A stretch of DNA of 64,000 bases from positions 124,001 to 188,000 of the forward strand of contig NZ_FRDH01000006.1 in NCBI RefSeq assembly GCF_900143205.1. Direction: 5' to 3'. Made by a program: the position numbers and the translations under genes. This DNA is from Butyrivibrio hungatei DSM 14810. GTDB taxonomy: Bacteria > Bacillota > Clostridia > Lachnospirales > Lachnospiraceae. Numbering within the stretch: the stretch's first letter is position 1; each line of letters begins with the position of its first letter. The notes below the pieces were generated by a model. It did no database searches. It saw nothing but the letters and a program-made list of their open reading frames with translations, and had not been told where the DNA came from. This document shows, one piece after another, positions 32,678 through 44,000 of this stretch.

Positions 32678-33655
32678 TTAGGATAAAAACAGCTTCTTAC
32701 AGGCTTCCTTGAGGGATTCCATATTTTCCATCTGATTGATCTCGTTTCTAAACTTGGCACTTCCTGCCATACCTGTTGTGTACCAGGAAACATGCTTTCT
32801 CATCTCGCGGATTCCTATGAATTCACCCTTATATTCCAGCTGCAGATCTGCATGCCTTAGAACTGTATCATAGATTTCCTCTTTAGTAGGCCTGTCACAG
32901 GACTTTCCTGTTTCAAAAAAGCTTTTGATCTCCCTGAAGATAAATGGATTACCCTGGGCAGCTCTAGCCACCATTACTCCATCGCATCCTGTCTCTTCAA
33001 ACATTCGCTTGGCTGATGAACCATCTGTGACATCTCCATTCCCTATTACAGGAATCTTCACTGCCTCTTTGACCTGACGAATGATGCTCCAGTCTGCTTC
33101 GCCGTAGTAATACTGTTCTCTGGTCCTGCCGTGAACTGCAACTGCTGCCGCGCCGCCAGCCTCTGCTGCCTGTGCGCACTCTACAGCATTTACCAGGTTT
33201 TCATTAAAGCCTTTTCTGATCTTAACAGTAACTGGTCTATCAGAAGCCTTCACAAGTGCTGCAACTATCTCCTCGATGAGTTTCGGGTTCTTCATAAGTG
33301 CAGAGCCTTCGCCGTTTCCAACCACCTTTGGAACAGGACATCCCATATTTACATCCAGGATATCGTAAGGTCTGTCCTTTATCATCTCTACTGCCTGCTG
33401 CATGATCTCTGGTTCAGAGCCAAAGAGCTGAAGAGAAACCGGATGCTCGTCCTTGTGGATCTCCATGAGCATTCCTGTGTTCTTGTTCTTGTAAGTGATT
33501 GCCTTGGCACTTACCATTTCCATGCACACAAGACCAGCGCCCATTTCTCTGCATAACAGACGAAAAGGCAGGTCAGAAACGCCTGCCATAGGTCCTAAGA
33601 TTATGTTATTGTCTAAGGTTACGCTTCCAATCTGAAGCTTGCCGTATCCTGACAT
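32678..33655 (-). CDS. dusB: tRNA-dihydrouridine synthase (DusB-type)
   Basis: 325 aa FMN-binding TIM barrel. GPMAGVSDLPFR at 21-32, catalytic Cys106 in DVNMGCPVPKVVGNGEGSALM, VKIRKGF and VHGRTREQYY phosphate/flavin motifs. It reduces uridines in tRNA D-loops. Its ATG follows the stop of the upstream gene directly. Confidence 0.94.
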   Translation of the reverse strand: MSGYGKLQIGSVTLDNNIILGPMAGVSDLPFRLLCREMGAGLVCMEMVSAKAITYKNKNTGMLMEIHKDEHPVSLQLFGSEPEIMQQAVEMIKDRPYDILDVNMGCPVPKVVGNGEGSALMKNPKLIEEIVAALVKASDRPVTVKIRKGFNENLVNAVECAQAAEAGGAAAVAVHGRTREQYYYGEADWSIIRQVKEAVKIPVIGNGDVTDGSSAKRMFEETGCDGVMVARAAQGNPFIFREIKSFFETGKSCDRPTKEEIYDTVLRHADLQLEYKGEFIGIREMRKHVSWYTTGMAGSAKFRNEINQMENMESLKEACKKLFLS

Positions 33656-34138
33656 TTAATCCTCGCTTCCCAAAATATCTGCAGGATTTTCGTGGAGAAC
33701 GTAGATCCTGTAATAGAGTCCAAGCGCCTCAAAGAGGTCCTGCCTCTTTCTGCGAACCTCACCTACAAGAAGACCTGCTGTGATCTCATCATAAGTGATG
33801 TCATCTTCATCTGCATTGGTCTCAATGCTGATGCTTCCATCCTCTTCAAAAACTATTGTGAAGATTCCGCCTGCTTCCTGAGTAAATAATACACTGATGA
33901 TATTCAGCTCTTTTTTGATACTCTCAGGAATCTGCTTGAATATAGGATTGAAGTAATACTTCTGCTCGTAAGCATTGGCTCCGCAGAGAACTACCCTTCC
34001 GCCAGCAGTCTCTTCAAAGGCTCTGCCTTTATTAGTCTTTTGCATTTCATCTATCTTGAGCTCTTCCTGCTCATTTTCAATAGATCCATTATCTTCAAAT
34101 TCTTTTTTGTATTGTTCTTCAAAATCTTTAGCGCTCAT
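33656..34138 (-). CDS. Conserved hypothetical protein, 160 aa (DUF6145-like)
   Basis: Acidic N-terminal tail of about 45 residues, then a compact part beginning GGRVVLCGANAYEQKYYFNPIFKQIPESIKKEL. I recall similar proteins in the coaX-dusB gap of Lachnospiraceae (possibly DUF6145). GGAG precedes the ATG; the stop abuts dusB. No function is known. Confidence 0.75.
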   Translation of the reverse strand: MSAKDFEEQYKKEFEDNGSIENEQEELKIDEMQKTNKGRAFEETAGGRVVLCGANAYEQKYYFNPIFKQIPESIKKELNIISVLFTQEAGGIFTIVFEEDGSISIETNADEDDITYDEITAGLLVGEVRRKRQDLFEALGLYYRIYVLHENPADILGSED

Positions 34139-34156
34139 TTTTTCTCCAAATCTATA

Positions 34157-34972
34157 TTATTCTGGTCTGTCACTGTCTTCAAAGTCATTAAGCTGTGGCT
34201 TGCTCCTTCGGTTCTTTTCATAAAGGATCTGAAGACCTTTCAGTGTAAGTGTTGGATCGTAAATATCGATCTCCTCTGTCTCTTCTGCAATAAGTCTTCC
34301 AAGTCCGCCTGTTGCAACAACTTTCATGTTAGCAAAGCCTGATTCTCTTTTCATCTCATTAACAATATACTTGGTCTGGCCGATCTGTCCGTAGATGAGT
34401 CCTGCCTGCATGCTGGAAATAGTCTCTTTTGCCAGAATGCTTGATGGCTTCTTGATCTCGATCTCAGGAAGCTTGGCTGTATCTTCCCAAAGGGCCTTGG
34501 CTGAGATTCTGATACCTGGTGCAACAACACCGGTAAAAAACTCGCCCTTTTCATTTACAATAATATAAGTAGTAGCTGTTCCATAGTCAATTACAAGAAC
34601 AGGGCCGCCGTACAGCTCGTAGCCTGCCACAGCGTCAACAATAAGATCAGGGCCTGCTTCTCTAGGGTTGTCAATTGCGATCTTGATACCTGTCTTGATT
34701 CCAGGGCCTACAATATATGGCTTCTTGCCAATGTATTTGAGTATTGCATTTACAAGAGCATGCATAAGCTGAGGCACAACGCTTGCGATCATTACGCCTT
34801 CGATCTCTTCTTTTTTGATCTCGTTTACATGCAGGAATTCCAGCAGCTTGATTCCATACTCATCAGAAGTATGAGTCATCTTGGAAACCATCCTGAATGA
34901 TGTCACAAGCTTTTCTCCCTTGAATATTCCATAAGTGATATTTGTATTTCCTACATCAATTACAAGAATCAT
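34157..34972 (-). CDS. coaX: Type III pantothenate kinase
   Basis: 271 aa. ASKHA-fold phosphate motif [12 protein letters not shown] (6-17), [13 protein letters not shown] near 108, and [11 protein letters not shown] near 129. It makes 4'-phosphopantothenate, the first step of CoA synthesis. AAGGAG precedes the ATG; birA lies 12 nt upstream. Confidence 0.95.
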   Translation of the reverse strand: MILVIDVGNTNITYGIFKGEKLVTSFRMVSKMTHTSDEYGIKLLEFLHVNEIKKEEIEGVMIASVVPQLMHALVNAILKYIGKKPYIVGPGIKTGIKIAIDNPREAGPDLIVDAVAGYELYGGPVLVIDYGTATTYIIVNEKGEFFTGVVAPGIRISAKALWEDTAKLPEIEIKKPSSILAKETISSMQAGLIYGQIGQTKYIVNEMKRESGFANMKVVATGGLGRLIAEETEEIDIYDPTLTLKGLQILYEKNRRSKPQLNDFEDSDRPE

Positions 34973-34984
34973 TGTCTGCTCCTT

Positions 34985-35788
34985 TTATGCATAAGTGTAA
35001 AGTCCGCGAACGGATACTTCACCGGCATTAACTTCCTTTATTGTACCATCTTTGGCGCGAACTATCAGCGCCCCATTTGGAGTTATTCCTTCTGCGACTG
35101 CTTCGTATTCACCCTTTGGGTCTAGGATCCTTACTTCTTTTCCTATATTTATGAGCCTCTTTTCATACTGCTCTTTTAAAAGAGCCAGATCATAGGTCTT
35201 AATGTATTTCTCATAGTTTTCTTCAAAAGCCTTCATGCAGCTTGCTACAACAAAAGACCTGTCGATGTCCTTTCCTGTTTCTGAAAGGATGGAACCTGCT
35301 ATATCTTTGATGGACTCAGGAATATCCTTAAGCTTAACGTTTATTCCTACTCCAATGACCACATCGCCAATAGTATTATCAGGATTCATGTGAAGCTCTG
35401 TAAGGATTCCACAGATCTTTTTACTATTTATCACTACGTCGTTAGGCCACTTGATAGATGTAACATCCTCTCCAACAGCACTATCTATGCCCTCTGCAAC
35501 GGATAGCCCCATGACCAGAGTGAGCATGGATATCTTGTCAGGTGGTGCGTCAGGTCTTATGAGAAGGCTCATGGCTATATTGGTGCCCTTTGGGTTTTCC
35601 CAGGACCTTCCTCTGGTGCCTCTTCCTTTATTCTGAACGTCAGCCACCACCAGTGTGCCATGAGGAGCGCCTTCTTCCCCAAGGGCTTTGGCATCATCAT
35701 TGGTGGAGCCTGTAACATCCTTATAAACAAGATTACGGGCAGCCCATTTGGTATGGAGCTGCCCTTTAATTTCTTCATAGCCTAGCAT
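34985..35788 (-). CDS. birA: Biotin-[acetyl-CoA-carboxylase] ligase without HTH domain
   Basis: 267 aa. TGSTNDDAK (27-35), biotinyl-adenylate loop GRGTRGRSW and IKWPNDVV, then the small C-terminal domain. It lacks the N-terminal winged helix of bifunctional BirA, so it is a ligase only. It attaches biotin to carboxylase carrier proteins. Confidence 0.93.
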   Translation of the reverse strand: MLGYEEIKGQLHTKWAARNLVYKDVTGSTNDDAKALGEEGAPHGTLVVADVQNKGRGTRGRSWENPKGTNIAMSLLIRPDAPPDKISMLTLVMGLSVAEGIDSAVGEDVTSIKWPNDVVINSKKICGILTELHMNPDNTIGDVVIGVGINVKLKDIPESIKDIAGSILSETGKDIDRSFVVASCMKAFEENYEKYIKTYDLALLKEQYEKRLINIGKEVRILDPKGEYEAVAEGITPNGALIVRAKDGTIKEVNAGEVSVRGLYTYA

Positions 35789-35789
35789 G

Positions 35790-36782
35790 TTAGTTTTCCT
35801 TTAAAGTAGCATACATCACAGCCTTAATGGTGTGCATGCGGTTCTCTGCTTCCTCAAAGACAATAGATTTATCTGACTCAAAGACTTCGTCAGTTACTTC
35901 TATCTCATCGAGTCCATATTTTTCTTTTACTTCCCGGCCTATTCCTGTATTCAGATCGTGGAAGGATGGAAGACAATGCATAAATACGCTTCCTTCTCCA
36001 GCATTGTCCATGATCTTTTTGGTAACACGATAAGGCTCGAGATCCTTGATTCGCTGCTCCCACTCGCTCTCTGGCTCTCCCATGGAAACCCAGATATCTG
36101 TGTAAACAACATCGGCACCCTTTGTTCCTTCAATCGGGTCCTCACTAAAATCTATCACAGCTCCGGTGGATTTGGCAATATCCTTGCAGGTATCAATAAG
36201 TTCCTGACTTGGGAAATATTTCTTATTGGATACTGCAGTGAAATGCATGCCAAGCTTTGCACACATAACCATAAGTGAATTACCTGTATTGTACCTTGCA
36301 TCACCCATATATACAAGGTGGATGCCTTTAAGCTTTCCAAAGTGCTCTTTGATAGTAAGGGCATCAGCCAGCATCTGAGTTGGGTGGAACTCGTTGGTAA
36401 GTCCGTTCCATACGGGAACCTTACTGTACTTAGCCATAGTCTCAACTATTTCCTGCTCAAAGCCTCTGTATTCGATTCCATCAAACATTCCAGCAAGAAC
36501 TCTTACTGTGTCGGCGATGCTTTCCTTTTTACCTATCTGTGAATCAGTTGGATTAAGATAAGTTGTGCCCATTCCCAGGTCATGTGCTGCAACTTCAAAA
36601 GCGCATCTTGTACGGGTACTGGTCTTTTCAAAAATAAGAGCGACATTCTTGCCCTTTAGCTCATCATGAAGAATGCCTTTTTTCTTCTTTTCCTTAAAAT
36701 CTGCAGAAAGGTCAATAAGATAAAGGATTTCCTCAGGTGTAAAATCAAGCAGTTTCAAAAAATCTTTTCCGTACAAATTCAT
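35790..36782 (-). CDS. argF: Ornithine carbamoyltransferase
   Basis: 330 aa. Carbamoyl-phosphate site STRTRCAFE (55-63), [11 protein letters not shown] (about 130) and HCLPSFHD near 270, where most enzymes have HCLPAF. Makes citrulline from ornithine and carbamoyl phosphate. AGGAGG precedes the ATG. It shares the birA-coaX-dusB transcript direction, with no other arginine gene near; arcC (58568) is far away. Confidence 0.94.
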   Translation of the reverse strand: MNLYGKDFLKLLDFTPEEILYLIDLSADFKEKKKKGILHDELKGKNVALIFEKTSTRTRCAFEVAAHDLGMGTTYLNPTDSQIGKKESIADTVRVLAGMFDGIEYRGFEQEIVETMAKYSKVPVWNGLTNEFHPTQMLADALTIKEHFGKLKGIHLVYMGDARYNTGNSLMVMCAKLGMHFTAVSNKKYFPSQELIDTCKDIAKSTGAVIDFSEDPIEGTKGADVVYTDIWVSMGEPESEWEQRIKDLEPYRVTKKIMDNAGEGSVFMHCLPSFHDLNTGIGREVKEKYGLDEIEVTDEVFESDKSIVFEEAENRMHTIKAVMYATLKEN

Positions 36783-36820
36783 CTTTTTATCCTCCTGAAA
36801 ATATAAATACTAATTAATTA

Positions 36821-36846
36821 GGGGATTGCAATTGCAACCCCCTTTA
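36821..36846 (-). terminator. Hairpin after the SleB-like gene
   Basis: GGGG-A-TTGCAATTGCAA-CCCC (36821-36841) folds on itself with one mismatch; the minus-strand tail is TAATTAATT, a weak T-tract. Confidence 0.5.
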
Positions 36847-36907
36847 TAATAGCATAAATATTCAGTTTTGTTAATGAATTTGTATAAATATTCAGCTTTG
36901 ATGAATA

Positions 36908-38020
36908 TTACCAGAATACATGCGCTCCGATAATGATTCCTTCATGACCATTGATACGTCTGAAGTGAAGTGCTGTACCAACAGTTGTCTCACCGTTAAT
37001 AGCTGCCTCAGCTGCCTGGTAGTTCATATCGTAGATGTTGCCGCTGTTATAAACCTTGGCAACTGTACCATTGATAGCTGGTGTAAACTGTCCTGATGCA
37101 TAAATAACACTGTAAATAGTGTTAGGATAAGCGCCGCTCTTAACTCGGTTCATAACTACCGCACCTACGGCTACTCTTCCTTCATATGGCTGGTTACCTG
37201 CTTCGCACTGGATAAGTGCTGCCAGAAGCTTAACTTCATCAGCATCAGCAGAAACTGCGCCGGTGTTCTTTGTAAGAGCCGATTTCTTTTCCTGCTCTTC
37301 ACGAACCTTGATGGCTGCGATCGTCTCACCCTGGTCGATCTTGAACTCAGTTGTGACATATTCAGCCTGAACATAACCTACTTCGTCGTTGTAATCTACG
37401 CTGATCCAGCCATTGCCGAGATCCTCGATCATATCAACGAAAGCTTTTTCTCCGAGAACTCCGATGACCTCCCCGTCCTCTGAATCCTCTGATCTAACAT
37501 TGAGTGCGCTGCTCTGGCTTGTAACCAGCTGCTTACCAACGTCTGCTGCTAAGCTCTCAGCGTCTTCTCCAAAAAGAAGATACTCATCCTTGGCCCAACC
37601 GATCAAGTCACCTGACTGAAGCTTGGTCCATCCATCTCTTCTCTCTATTACCTTGCCGCCACAGTCCTTGTATAGAACTCCGACCTTCTGCGCATCCTCT
37701 GCAGGCTCTTCTCGAATATTCATGGCCTGACTTACATTGGACATGACGAGTTTAGATTCCTTAGACTCAGATGAAGCAGAAGAACTGGCATCTGAGGACT
37801 TATCTACGCTCTCTGCCACCTTAACTTCTGTAGCTGTTCTATCGATTCCAAGTGGTGTAGTAGGACTAACAATGCTGGAGATACCTGTAGAATAACTGGC
37901 GTAAGTAGCGCCGCCTCCTGCATATGCTGTTAACCCCTGGGAAACGAATAGAATCAAGATGAGACCGCAAAACATGATAAGTCTCATTATCCTAGTGGAT
38001 AACTGTGATTCTTTTTTCAT
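36908..38020 (-). CDS. Secreted SleB/CwlJ-type cell wall hydrolase with SH3 domains
   Basis: 370 aa. Signal peptide (about 1-34, IMFCGLILILFVSQGLTAYAG), Ser/Glu linker, two bacterial SH3 domains (about 92-150 and 165-225), then a Hydrolase_2 (SleB) domain with LAALIQCEAGNQPYEGRVAVGAVVMNR. The Glu in CEAGNQ is the expected catalytic residue. It cuts peptidoglycan as a lytic enzyme; in a vegetative setting a role in wall turnover is as likely as germination. Confidence 0.9.
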   Translation of the reverse strand: MKKESQLSTRIMRLIMFCGLILILFVSQGLTAYAGGGATYASYSTGISSIVSPTTPLGIDRTATEVKVAESVDKSSDASSSASSESKESKLVMSNVSQAMNIREEPAEDAQKVGVLYKDCGGKVIERRDGWTKLQSGDLIGWAKDEYLLFGEDAESLAADVGKQLVTSQSSALNVRSEDSEDGEVIGVLGEKAFVDMIEDLGNGWISVDYNDEVGYVQAEYVTTEFKIDQGETIAAIKVREEQEKKSALTKNTGAVSADADEVKLLAALIQCEAGNQPYEGRVAVGAVVMNRVKSGAYPNTIYSVIYASGQFTPAINGTVAKVYNSGNIYDMNYQAAEAAINGETTVGTALHFRRINGHEGIIIGAHVFW

Positions 38021-38165
38021 ATCTTTGCTTACCTCTAAAAGTATGTATTACTCAAACGACCGTCTAAGTAAATATTACGAATATATTGCGACTTATTACC
38101 GTCAAGCAAATATCCGAAACAGATATTAGCAAAAATCGAAATTTTTGTCAAATTTTGAACCCGAA

Positions 38166-38960
38166 TCAGAGGCTCTTACTCTTCTCAATGCAGGCAGTTA
38201 CTGCATCCATGACTGCTCCCCTAAATCCTTCCTGTTCGAGAACATGTACAGCTTCTATCGTTGTACCGGCAGGTGAGCATACCATATCCTTCAATTCGCC
38301 AGGGTGCTTACCTGTATCCAAAACCATCTTGGCACTTCCAAGAACTGACTGAGCTGCAAACTCATATGCCTGTTTACGTGGCATTCCGCCTTCAACTGCA
38401 GCATCCGCCATTGCTTCTATGAAAAGAAATACATAAGCAGGTGATGAACCACTGACACCTACTACTACATCCATCATGCTCTCTGGCACTGTGTAAGCCT
38501 TACCAAAGCTCTCAAGCAGCTCTTTTACAAAGTGATAGTCTTCGTCGCTGCAAAGATCATTTCTGCATACAGCTGAGCAGCCTTCTCCTACCAGGGCTGG
38601 TGTATTAGGCATAACTCTGATGAGCTTTACCGGTTTTTCGAACTCGTTTGAAAGCCAGCTGATTGTCTTTCCAGCAGCAATGCTGACTACAAGCTTTTTA
38701 TCATCCACGCTGTCCATGATATCAGCAATCACAACCTTGAGATACTGAGGTTTAACCGCCAGAATGATGATATCTGCTTCTTTGGCAACTGCTTCATTAG
38801 AGGTGCGAACCTGAATGCCAAATTTGTCAGCAACCTTTTTTCTGGTCTCCTCTGTTGCAGCTGTACCAATGATCTCGTTTGGCGCCATGAGTCCCTTTTC
38901 AAGGATCCCGCCGATCATTGCCTTTGCCATGTTTCCAAGTCCAATAAAACCGATTGTCAT
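38166..38960 (-). CDS. proC: Pyrroline-5-carboxylate reductase
   Basis: 264 aa from ATG 38960 (MTIGFIGLGNMAKAM), 6 nt after GGAGGAG. NAD(P)-binding motif GFIGLGNMAKAMIGG at the N-terminus, VVGVSGSSPAYVF, and the C-terminal PAGTTIEAV signature. It forms proline. A longer reading into the methyltransferase gene is not supported. Confidence 0.95.
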   Translation of the reverse strand: MTIGFIGLGNMAKAMIGGILEKGLMAPNEIIGTAATEETRKKVADKFGIQVRTSNEAVAKEADIIILAVKPQYLKVVIADIMDSVDDKKLVVSIAAGKTISWLSNEFEKPVKLIRVMPNTPALVGEGCSAVCRNDLCSDEDYHFVKELLESFGKAYTVPESMMDVVVGVSGSSPAYVFLFIEAMADAAVEGGMPRKQAYEFAAQSVLGSAKMVLDTGKHPGELKDMVCSPAGTTIEAVHVLEQEGFRGAVMDAVTACIEKSKSL

Positions 38961-38961
38961 A

Positions 38962-39765
38962 TTAACTCCTCCTCTGCCTTGATGCTTCAAATGTGAGTAT
39001 TGCAGATGATGTTGCCGCATTCATGGATTCTACCTCACCCTTCATAGGGATCAGTACGTAATCTGTAGCAGCATCAGCCGTTTCTTTAGTTAATCCGTTT
39101 CCTTCATTTCCTATTAAAAAAGCTGTTGGCTTTGTATAATCGAACTCGTCGTAATTCTTTTTTCCTTTTAAGTGAGCAGCGTAAGTACTGATACCGCTAT
39201 CACCTAACTTCTTGACCATCTCTGGAAGATTATCTACATATATAAAAGGCATTCTGAATATAGATCCCATGGTGGACCTGATAACCTTTGGGCTGTAGAT
39301 GTCTGCGCTTCCCTTACTGAGGATCACACCTGTAACTCCTGCGCCCTCGCCTGATCTGAACATTGTTCCCAGATTGCCTGGATCCTGAATGTTTTCAAGC
39401 ACAAGAAGGAGTGGAGCTGCGCCTTCATTGCCCTGATTGTAGCCTTCTAATACTTCCTCTTCTGTATAATGGTACTGGGATACAACCGCAAGAACACCTT
39501 GAGGTGTCTGAGTATCTGCCATCTTCTTCATGACATCCTCAGAAACCTCCTCTGCACCGTATCTCCAAAGGATCTCTTTATCATCTTCACTTGCTTTATC
39601 AACAAATCTACCGGTTACGTAGACTTCTCTAACCTGAAGAACAGGAACCTCTCTGAGCATCTTCATGCCTTCTATTACGAAGACATCGTCCTCTCTTCTG
39701 GCTTTACTCTTCTGAATATAGGTCACAACCTTGCGGACTCTGTCGTTATTCACACTTGTGATCAT
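38962..39765 (-). CDS. TrmH/SpoU-family RNA 2'-O-methyltransferase
   Basis: 267 aa. Substrate-binding N-domain (RVRKVVTYIQKSKARREDDVFVIEGMKML) followed by a SPOUT knot: LENIQDPGNLGTMFRSGEG, FLIGNEGNGL and PMKGEVESMNAATSSAI. Such enzymes methylate rRNA or tRNA riboses; the target nucleotide is not readable. The proC start lies 1 nt from its stop. Confidence 0.92.
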   Translation of the reverse strand: MITSVNNDRVRKVVTYIQKSKARREDDVFVIEGMKMLREVPVLQVREVYVTGRFVDKASEDDKEILWRYGAEEVSEDVMKKMADTQTPQGVLAVVSQYHYTEEEVLEGYNQGNEGAAPLLLVLENIQDPGNLGTMFRSGEGAGVTGVILSKGSADIYSPKVIRSTMGSIFRMPFIYVDNLPEMVKKLGDSGISTYAAHLKGKKNYDEFDYTKPTAFLIGNEGNGLTKETADAATDYVLIPMKGEVESMNAATSSAILTFEASRQRRS

Positions 39766-39830
39766 ATAATTATTTCCTTCGTTCTATTTTTTGTACGTAT
39801 AGTATATCACAAAAAAATACGCAGAAATTA

Positions 39831-39865
39831 AAAAAAGCTGTTACCCTCAATCGAGGATAACAGCT
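39831..39865 (-). terminator. Rho-independent terminator after pfkA
   Basis: AGCTGTTAcCCTC pairs with GAGGaTAACAGCT (39836-39865); the minus-strand tail is TTTTTTT. Confidence 0.9.
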
Positions 39866-39884
39866 AAGTTTACATATATTCAGA

Positions 39885-40853
39885 TTAAAGAATGCGAGCG
39901 ATCTCGTACATGTACTCGTTGATGTTCTTCTTCATTGCAAGAGCCTCATCAATATCGTAATCTACGAACTGACCGTTTCTGTAACTAACTACTCTGTTAG
40001 TCTTGCCAGCTGCAAGGATATCTGCTGCATAGCATCCCATCATTGATGCATATACACGGTCCTTACATGTTGGGCTACCACCACGCTGCATGTAACCAAG
40101 GATAGATGCTCTTGTCTCAAGACCTGTAGCAGCCTCAATTCTACGAGCCATTGATGTTGAATGTCCGATACCCTCAGCGTTTACGATAATGTGGTGTGTC
40201 TTACCTTTCTTACGGTTATCAATGATGTTGTCGATGATCCTCTGCTCATTGTAATCATATTTCTCAGGAAGGAGGATATCATCTGCACCGTTGGCGATTG
40301 AGCACCAAAGAGCGATATATCCGGCGTTACGTCCCATAACCTCTACGATACTAACTCTCTCGTGAGATGATGATGTATCACGGATCTTGTCGATAGCTTC
40401 CATTGCTGTGTTGATAGCTGTATCGAAACCGATTGTATAATCTGTACATGAAATATCAAGGTCGATTGTTCCTGGGATACCTACTGTGTTGATACCCTGA
40501 GCTGAAAGCTTCTGTGCTCCACGATATGATCCGTCACCACCGATAACGACCATACCATCTATACCATGCTTACGGCAGATCTCTGCTCCCTTAGCCTGTC
40601 CTTCAGGAGTTGTAAACTCCATACAACGAGCTGTTCCAAGAATTGTACCACCGCGCTGGATGATATCAGATACGCTACGTCTATCCATGTCAATGATCTC
40701 TTCATTAAGAAGACCCATGTATCCCTTCTTGATACCCTTAACCTTAAGTCCGTTAGCTAATGACTTGCGTACAACTGCTCTGATTGCAGCGTTCATTCCT
40801 GGTGCATCTCCACCACTTGTAAGTACACCGATAGTTTTGATCTGCTTTGCCAT
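39885..40853 (-). CDS. pfkA: ATP-dependent 6-phosphofructokinase
   Basis: 322 aa. ATP site GGDAPGMNAAIR (14-25), RGGTILGTAR, GGDGSYRGA and the fructose-phosphate site TIGFDTAINTAMEAIDKIRDT. Catalytic Asp in PGTIDLDI. The key glycolytic step. GAGGAAAG precedes the ATG. Divergent from dnaE. Confidence 0.96.
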   Translation of the reverse strand: MAKQIKTIGVLTSGGDAPGMNAAIRAVVRKSLANGLKVKGIKKGYMGLLNEEIIDMDRRSVSDIIQRGGTILGTARCMEFTTPEGQAKGAEICRKHGIDGMVVIGGDGSYRGAQKLSAQGINTVGIPGTIDLDISCTDYTIGFDTAINTAMEAIDKIRDTSSSHERVSIVEVMGRNAGYIALWCSIANGADDILLPEKYDYNEQRIIDNIIDNRKKGKTHHIIVNAEGIGHSTSMARRIEAATGLETRASILGYMQRGGSPTCKDRVYASMMGCYAADILAAGKTNRVVSYRNGQFVDYDIDEALAMKKNINEYMYEIARIL

Positions 40854-40976
40854 CTTTCTTTCCTCGATTCCTACTTCTTATGTTGCATAGCAACCTTTAC
40901 ATTGTCATTTTATTATCATTCCTAACTTATTATATTAGCGCAAACTTCTAATGTCTGCAATAATATTTTCCTTTAT

Positions 40977-40984
40977 GATATAAT
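40977..40984 (+). promoter_or_regulatory. Extended -10 promoter of dnaE
   Basis: TGATATAAT (TG at 40976-40977, TATAAT at 40979-40984), about 30 nt before the dnaE start. No strong -35 is visible, as often with extended -10 promoters. Confidence 0.5.
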
Positions 40985-41014
40985 ATTTTAAATAATTTTT
41001 GTTGGGGCAATCAA

Positions 41015-44000
41015 ATGGCATTTACACATCTTCACGTCCATACTGAATACAGTCTTTTGGACGGTTCAAACAAGATAAAAGAATATGTAAAAAGACTTAA
41101 GAGTCTTGGAATGACCGCCGGAGCTATCACTGACCACGGTGTAATGTACGGTGTCATTGACTTTTACAAGGCATGCAAGGAAGAAGGCATCAATCCTATC
41201 CTTGGATGCGAAGTTTACGTTGCCCCGGGTTCCCGTTTTGAAAAGGAGACTTCTGTCTCCGATGAGAGATACTACCACCTTGTGCTCCTTGCTGAGAACA
41301 ACATTGGTTACTCCAACCTCTCACACATCGTAAGCCGCGGTTTCACTGAGGGCTATTACTACAAACCTCGTGTAGACATGGAGCTTTTAGAAAAGTACCA
41401 CGAAGGTGTCATAGCTCTTTCTGCCTGTCTTGCAGGTGAGATACCAAAGAACATCATCAAGGGTCAGAATGGCGCAGCAAAAGAAGCAGCTATCCGCCTC
41501 GACAATATCTTTGGTCACGGAAATTTCTTTTTAGAACTTCAGGATCATGGTATCCCTGAGCAGCGCATGGTCAACAACACACTTCTTGCTCTTTCTCAGG
41601 AGCTTGATATTCCTCTTGTTGCTACCAACGACTGTCACTATACATACGCTGATGATGCAGAAGCTCACGACCTTCTTTTATGCATACAGACTGGCAAAAA
41701 AGTCACCGACGAAGACAGAATGCGTTACGAAGGCGGCCAGTACTATGTTAAGAGTGAAGAGGAAATGAGAGCTCTTTTCCCATATGCACAGGAAGCTATC
41801 GACAATACCCAAAAGATTGCTGACAGATGTAATGTGGAGATTGAGTTTGGTGTTACCAAGCTCCCACATTTCGAGGTTCCAGAGGGCTATGATTCATGGA
41901 CATACCTCAATAAGCTCTGTCTCGATGGTCTTCATGAGAGATATCCTGACGATGATGGCACCTTAAAGGATAAGCTTGATTACGAGCTTGGCGTCATCAA
42001 GAGGATGGGATATGTAGATTACTTCCTTATTGTGTGGGACTACATCAATTACTGTAGAGAAAACGGCATCGCTGTAGGCCCGGGCAGAGGATCTGCCGCT
42101 GGTAGTATTGTTTCCTACTGCATGCACATCACTAATATCGATCCTATCAAATATGATCTTCTCTTTGAGCGATTCCTTAATCCTGAGCGTGTATCCATGC
42201 CCGATATTGACGTGGACTTCGAGTACGAGCGCCGTCAGGATGTTATAGATTACGTTACTGAGAAATATGGTGCTGACAAGGTTGTTCAGATCATCACCTT
42301 TGGTACACTTGCAGCCAAGGGTGTTATCAGAGACGTTGCCAGAGTTATGGACCTTCCTTATAGCTATGGCGATCAGATTGCCAAGATGATCCCAAATGAG
42401 CTGAACATTACTCTAGAGAAGGCTCTTTCTATGAATCCCGAGCTTAGGACCAGCTACGAAACTGACCCTACAGTTCACAAGCTCATCGACATGTGCCAGA
42501 AGCTTGAAGGTCTTCCTAGACATACTTCAATTCACGCTGCCGGCGTCGTTATCTGCCAGGCACCAGCCGAAGACCTTGTTCCACTGTCACGTTCAGCAGA
42601 AGGTAACATCACAACCCAGTTCACCATGACTACTATAGAAGAGCTGGGACTTCTCAAGATGGATTTCCTGGGTCTGCGCACTCTTACTGTTATCAAGGAT
42701 GCTGTTAATTATGCAAACGCTTCTCTTGGTGCCAAACCTGGAGATGCAAACTTCATTAATATAGATGAGATAGATTACAACGACCAGAAGGTTCTTGCTT
42801 CTATAGGTAGTGGCAAGTGCGACGGTATATTCCAGCTTGAATCCGGCGGAATGCAGGCTTTCATGAAAGAACTTAAGCCTCAATCCCTTGAGGATATCAT
42901 TGCGGGAGTTTCTCTGTACCGTCCAGGTCCTATGGACTTTATTCCAAAATACATCTCTGGTAAAAACGATGCCGGTTCCATCAGCTATCTAACACCAGAG
43001 CTTGAGCCAATCCTGAAGCCTACCTACGGTTGTATCGTTTACCAGGAACAGGTTATGCAGATCGTTCAGCAGCTTGGCGGCTACACTCTTGGCCGAGCTG
43101 ATCTTGTAAGACGTGCCATGAGCAAAAAGAAACAGCATGTCATGGAGGTTGAGAGAGCCAATTTCGTAAATGGTAATTCTGAAGAGAACGTTCCTGGCTG
43201 TGCTTCTAAGGGCATCAGTCCTGAAGTTGCCAACGCGATCTACGATTCCATGATGGACTTTGCCAAGTACGCCTTCAACAAATCACACGCTGCCTGCTAC
43301 GCAGTGGTTGCACTTCAGACAGCTTGGCTCAAATACTACTATCCTGTCGAATTTATGGCAGCTCTTATGACTTCAGTAATTGATAATCCCGGCAAGGTTT
43401 CGGGCTATATCATGAGCTGCAGGAATATGAACATAACTCTTTTACCACCTGATATAAACGAGGGATATTCTGGATTCTCAGTTACTGAGATAGATGCTGG
43501 GGAGGGTGACACTCCTATTCCCGGCGCTGTAGTCACAACAGCACCTGGCAAGAAAAAGGCTATCAGATACGCCCTTACAGCTATCAAGGGTGTGGGAAGG
43601 CCTGTTATCTCCGCTATAGTGAGCGAGAGGCGTGCTCACGGTAAGTTTAAGAACCTCAACGATTTCCTGACTCGAATGTCCGGAAACGACAATGATATCA
43701 ACAAAAGAGCTGTTGAAAACTTCATAAAAGCCGGCGCATTCGACTGCTTTGAAGGAACCAGAAAACAGCATATGACTGTTTACGCCCAGATCATGGATCA
43801 GCTCCATTCAAATGGCCGCAACAGTATGGCTGGCCAGATGTCACTTTTCGACCTTGCTTCCGAGCAAGACAAAAAGCAGTATGAAGTTCCTCTTCCTGAT
43901 GTTGGAGAGTTCCAAAAGGACCTTCTTTTGGAATTCGAAAAAGATGTGCTTGGAATCTACATCTCTGGACATCCTCTGGAAGAGTACATTGCTATGTGGA

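Noticed and set aside
38961..39020. 20-residue N-terminal extension of ProC
   Set aside because: It overlaps the methyltransferase gene and precedes the RBS GGAGGAG; the NAD-binding motif begins directly at the ATG 38960.
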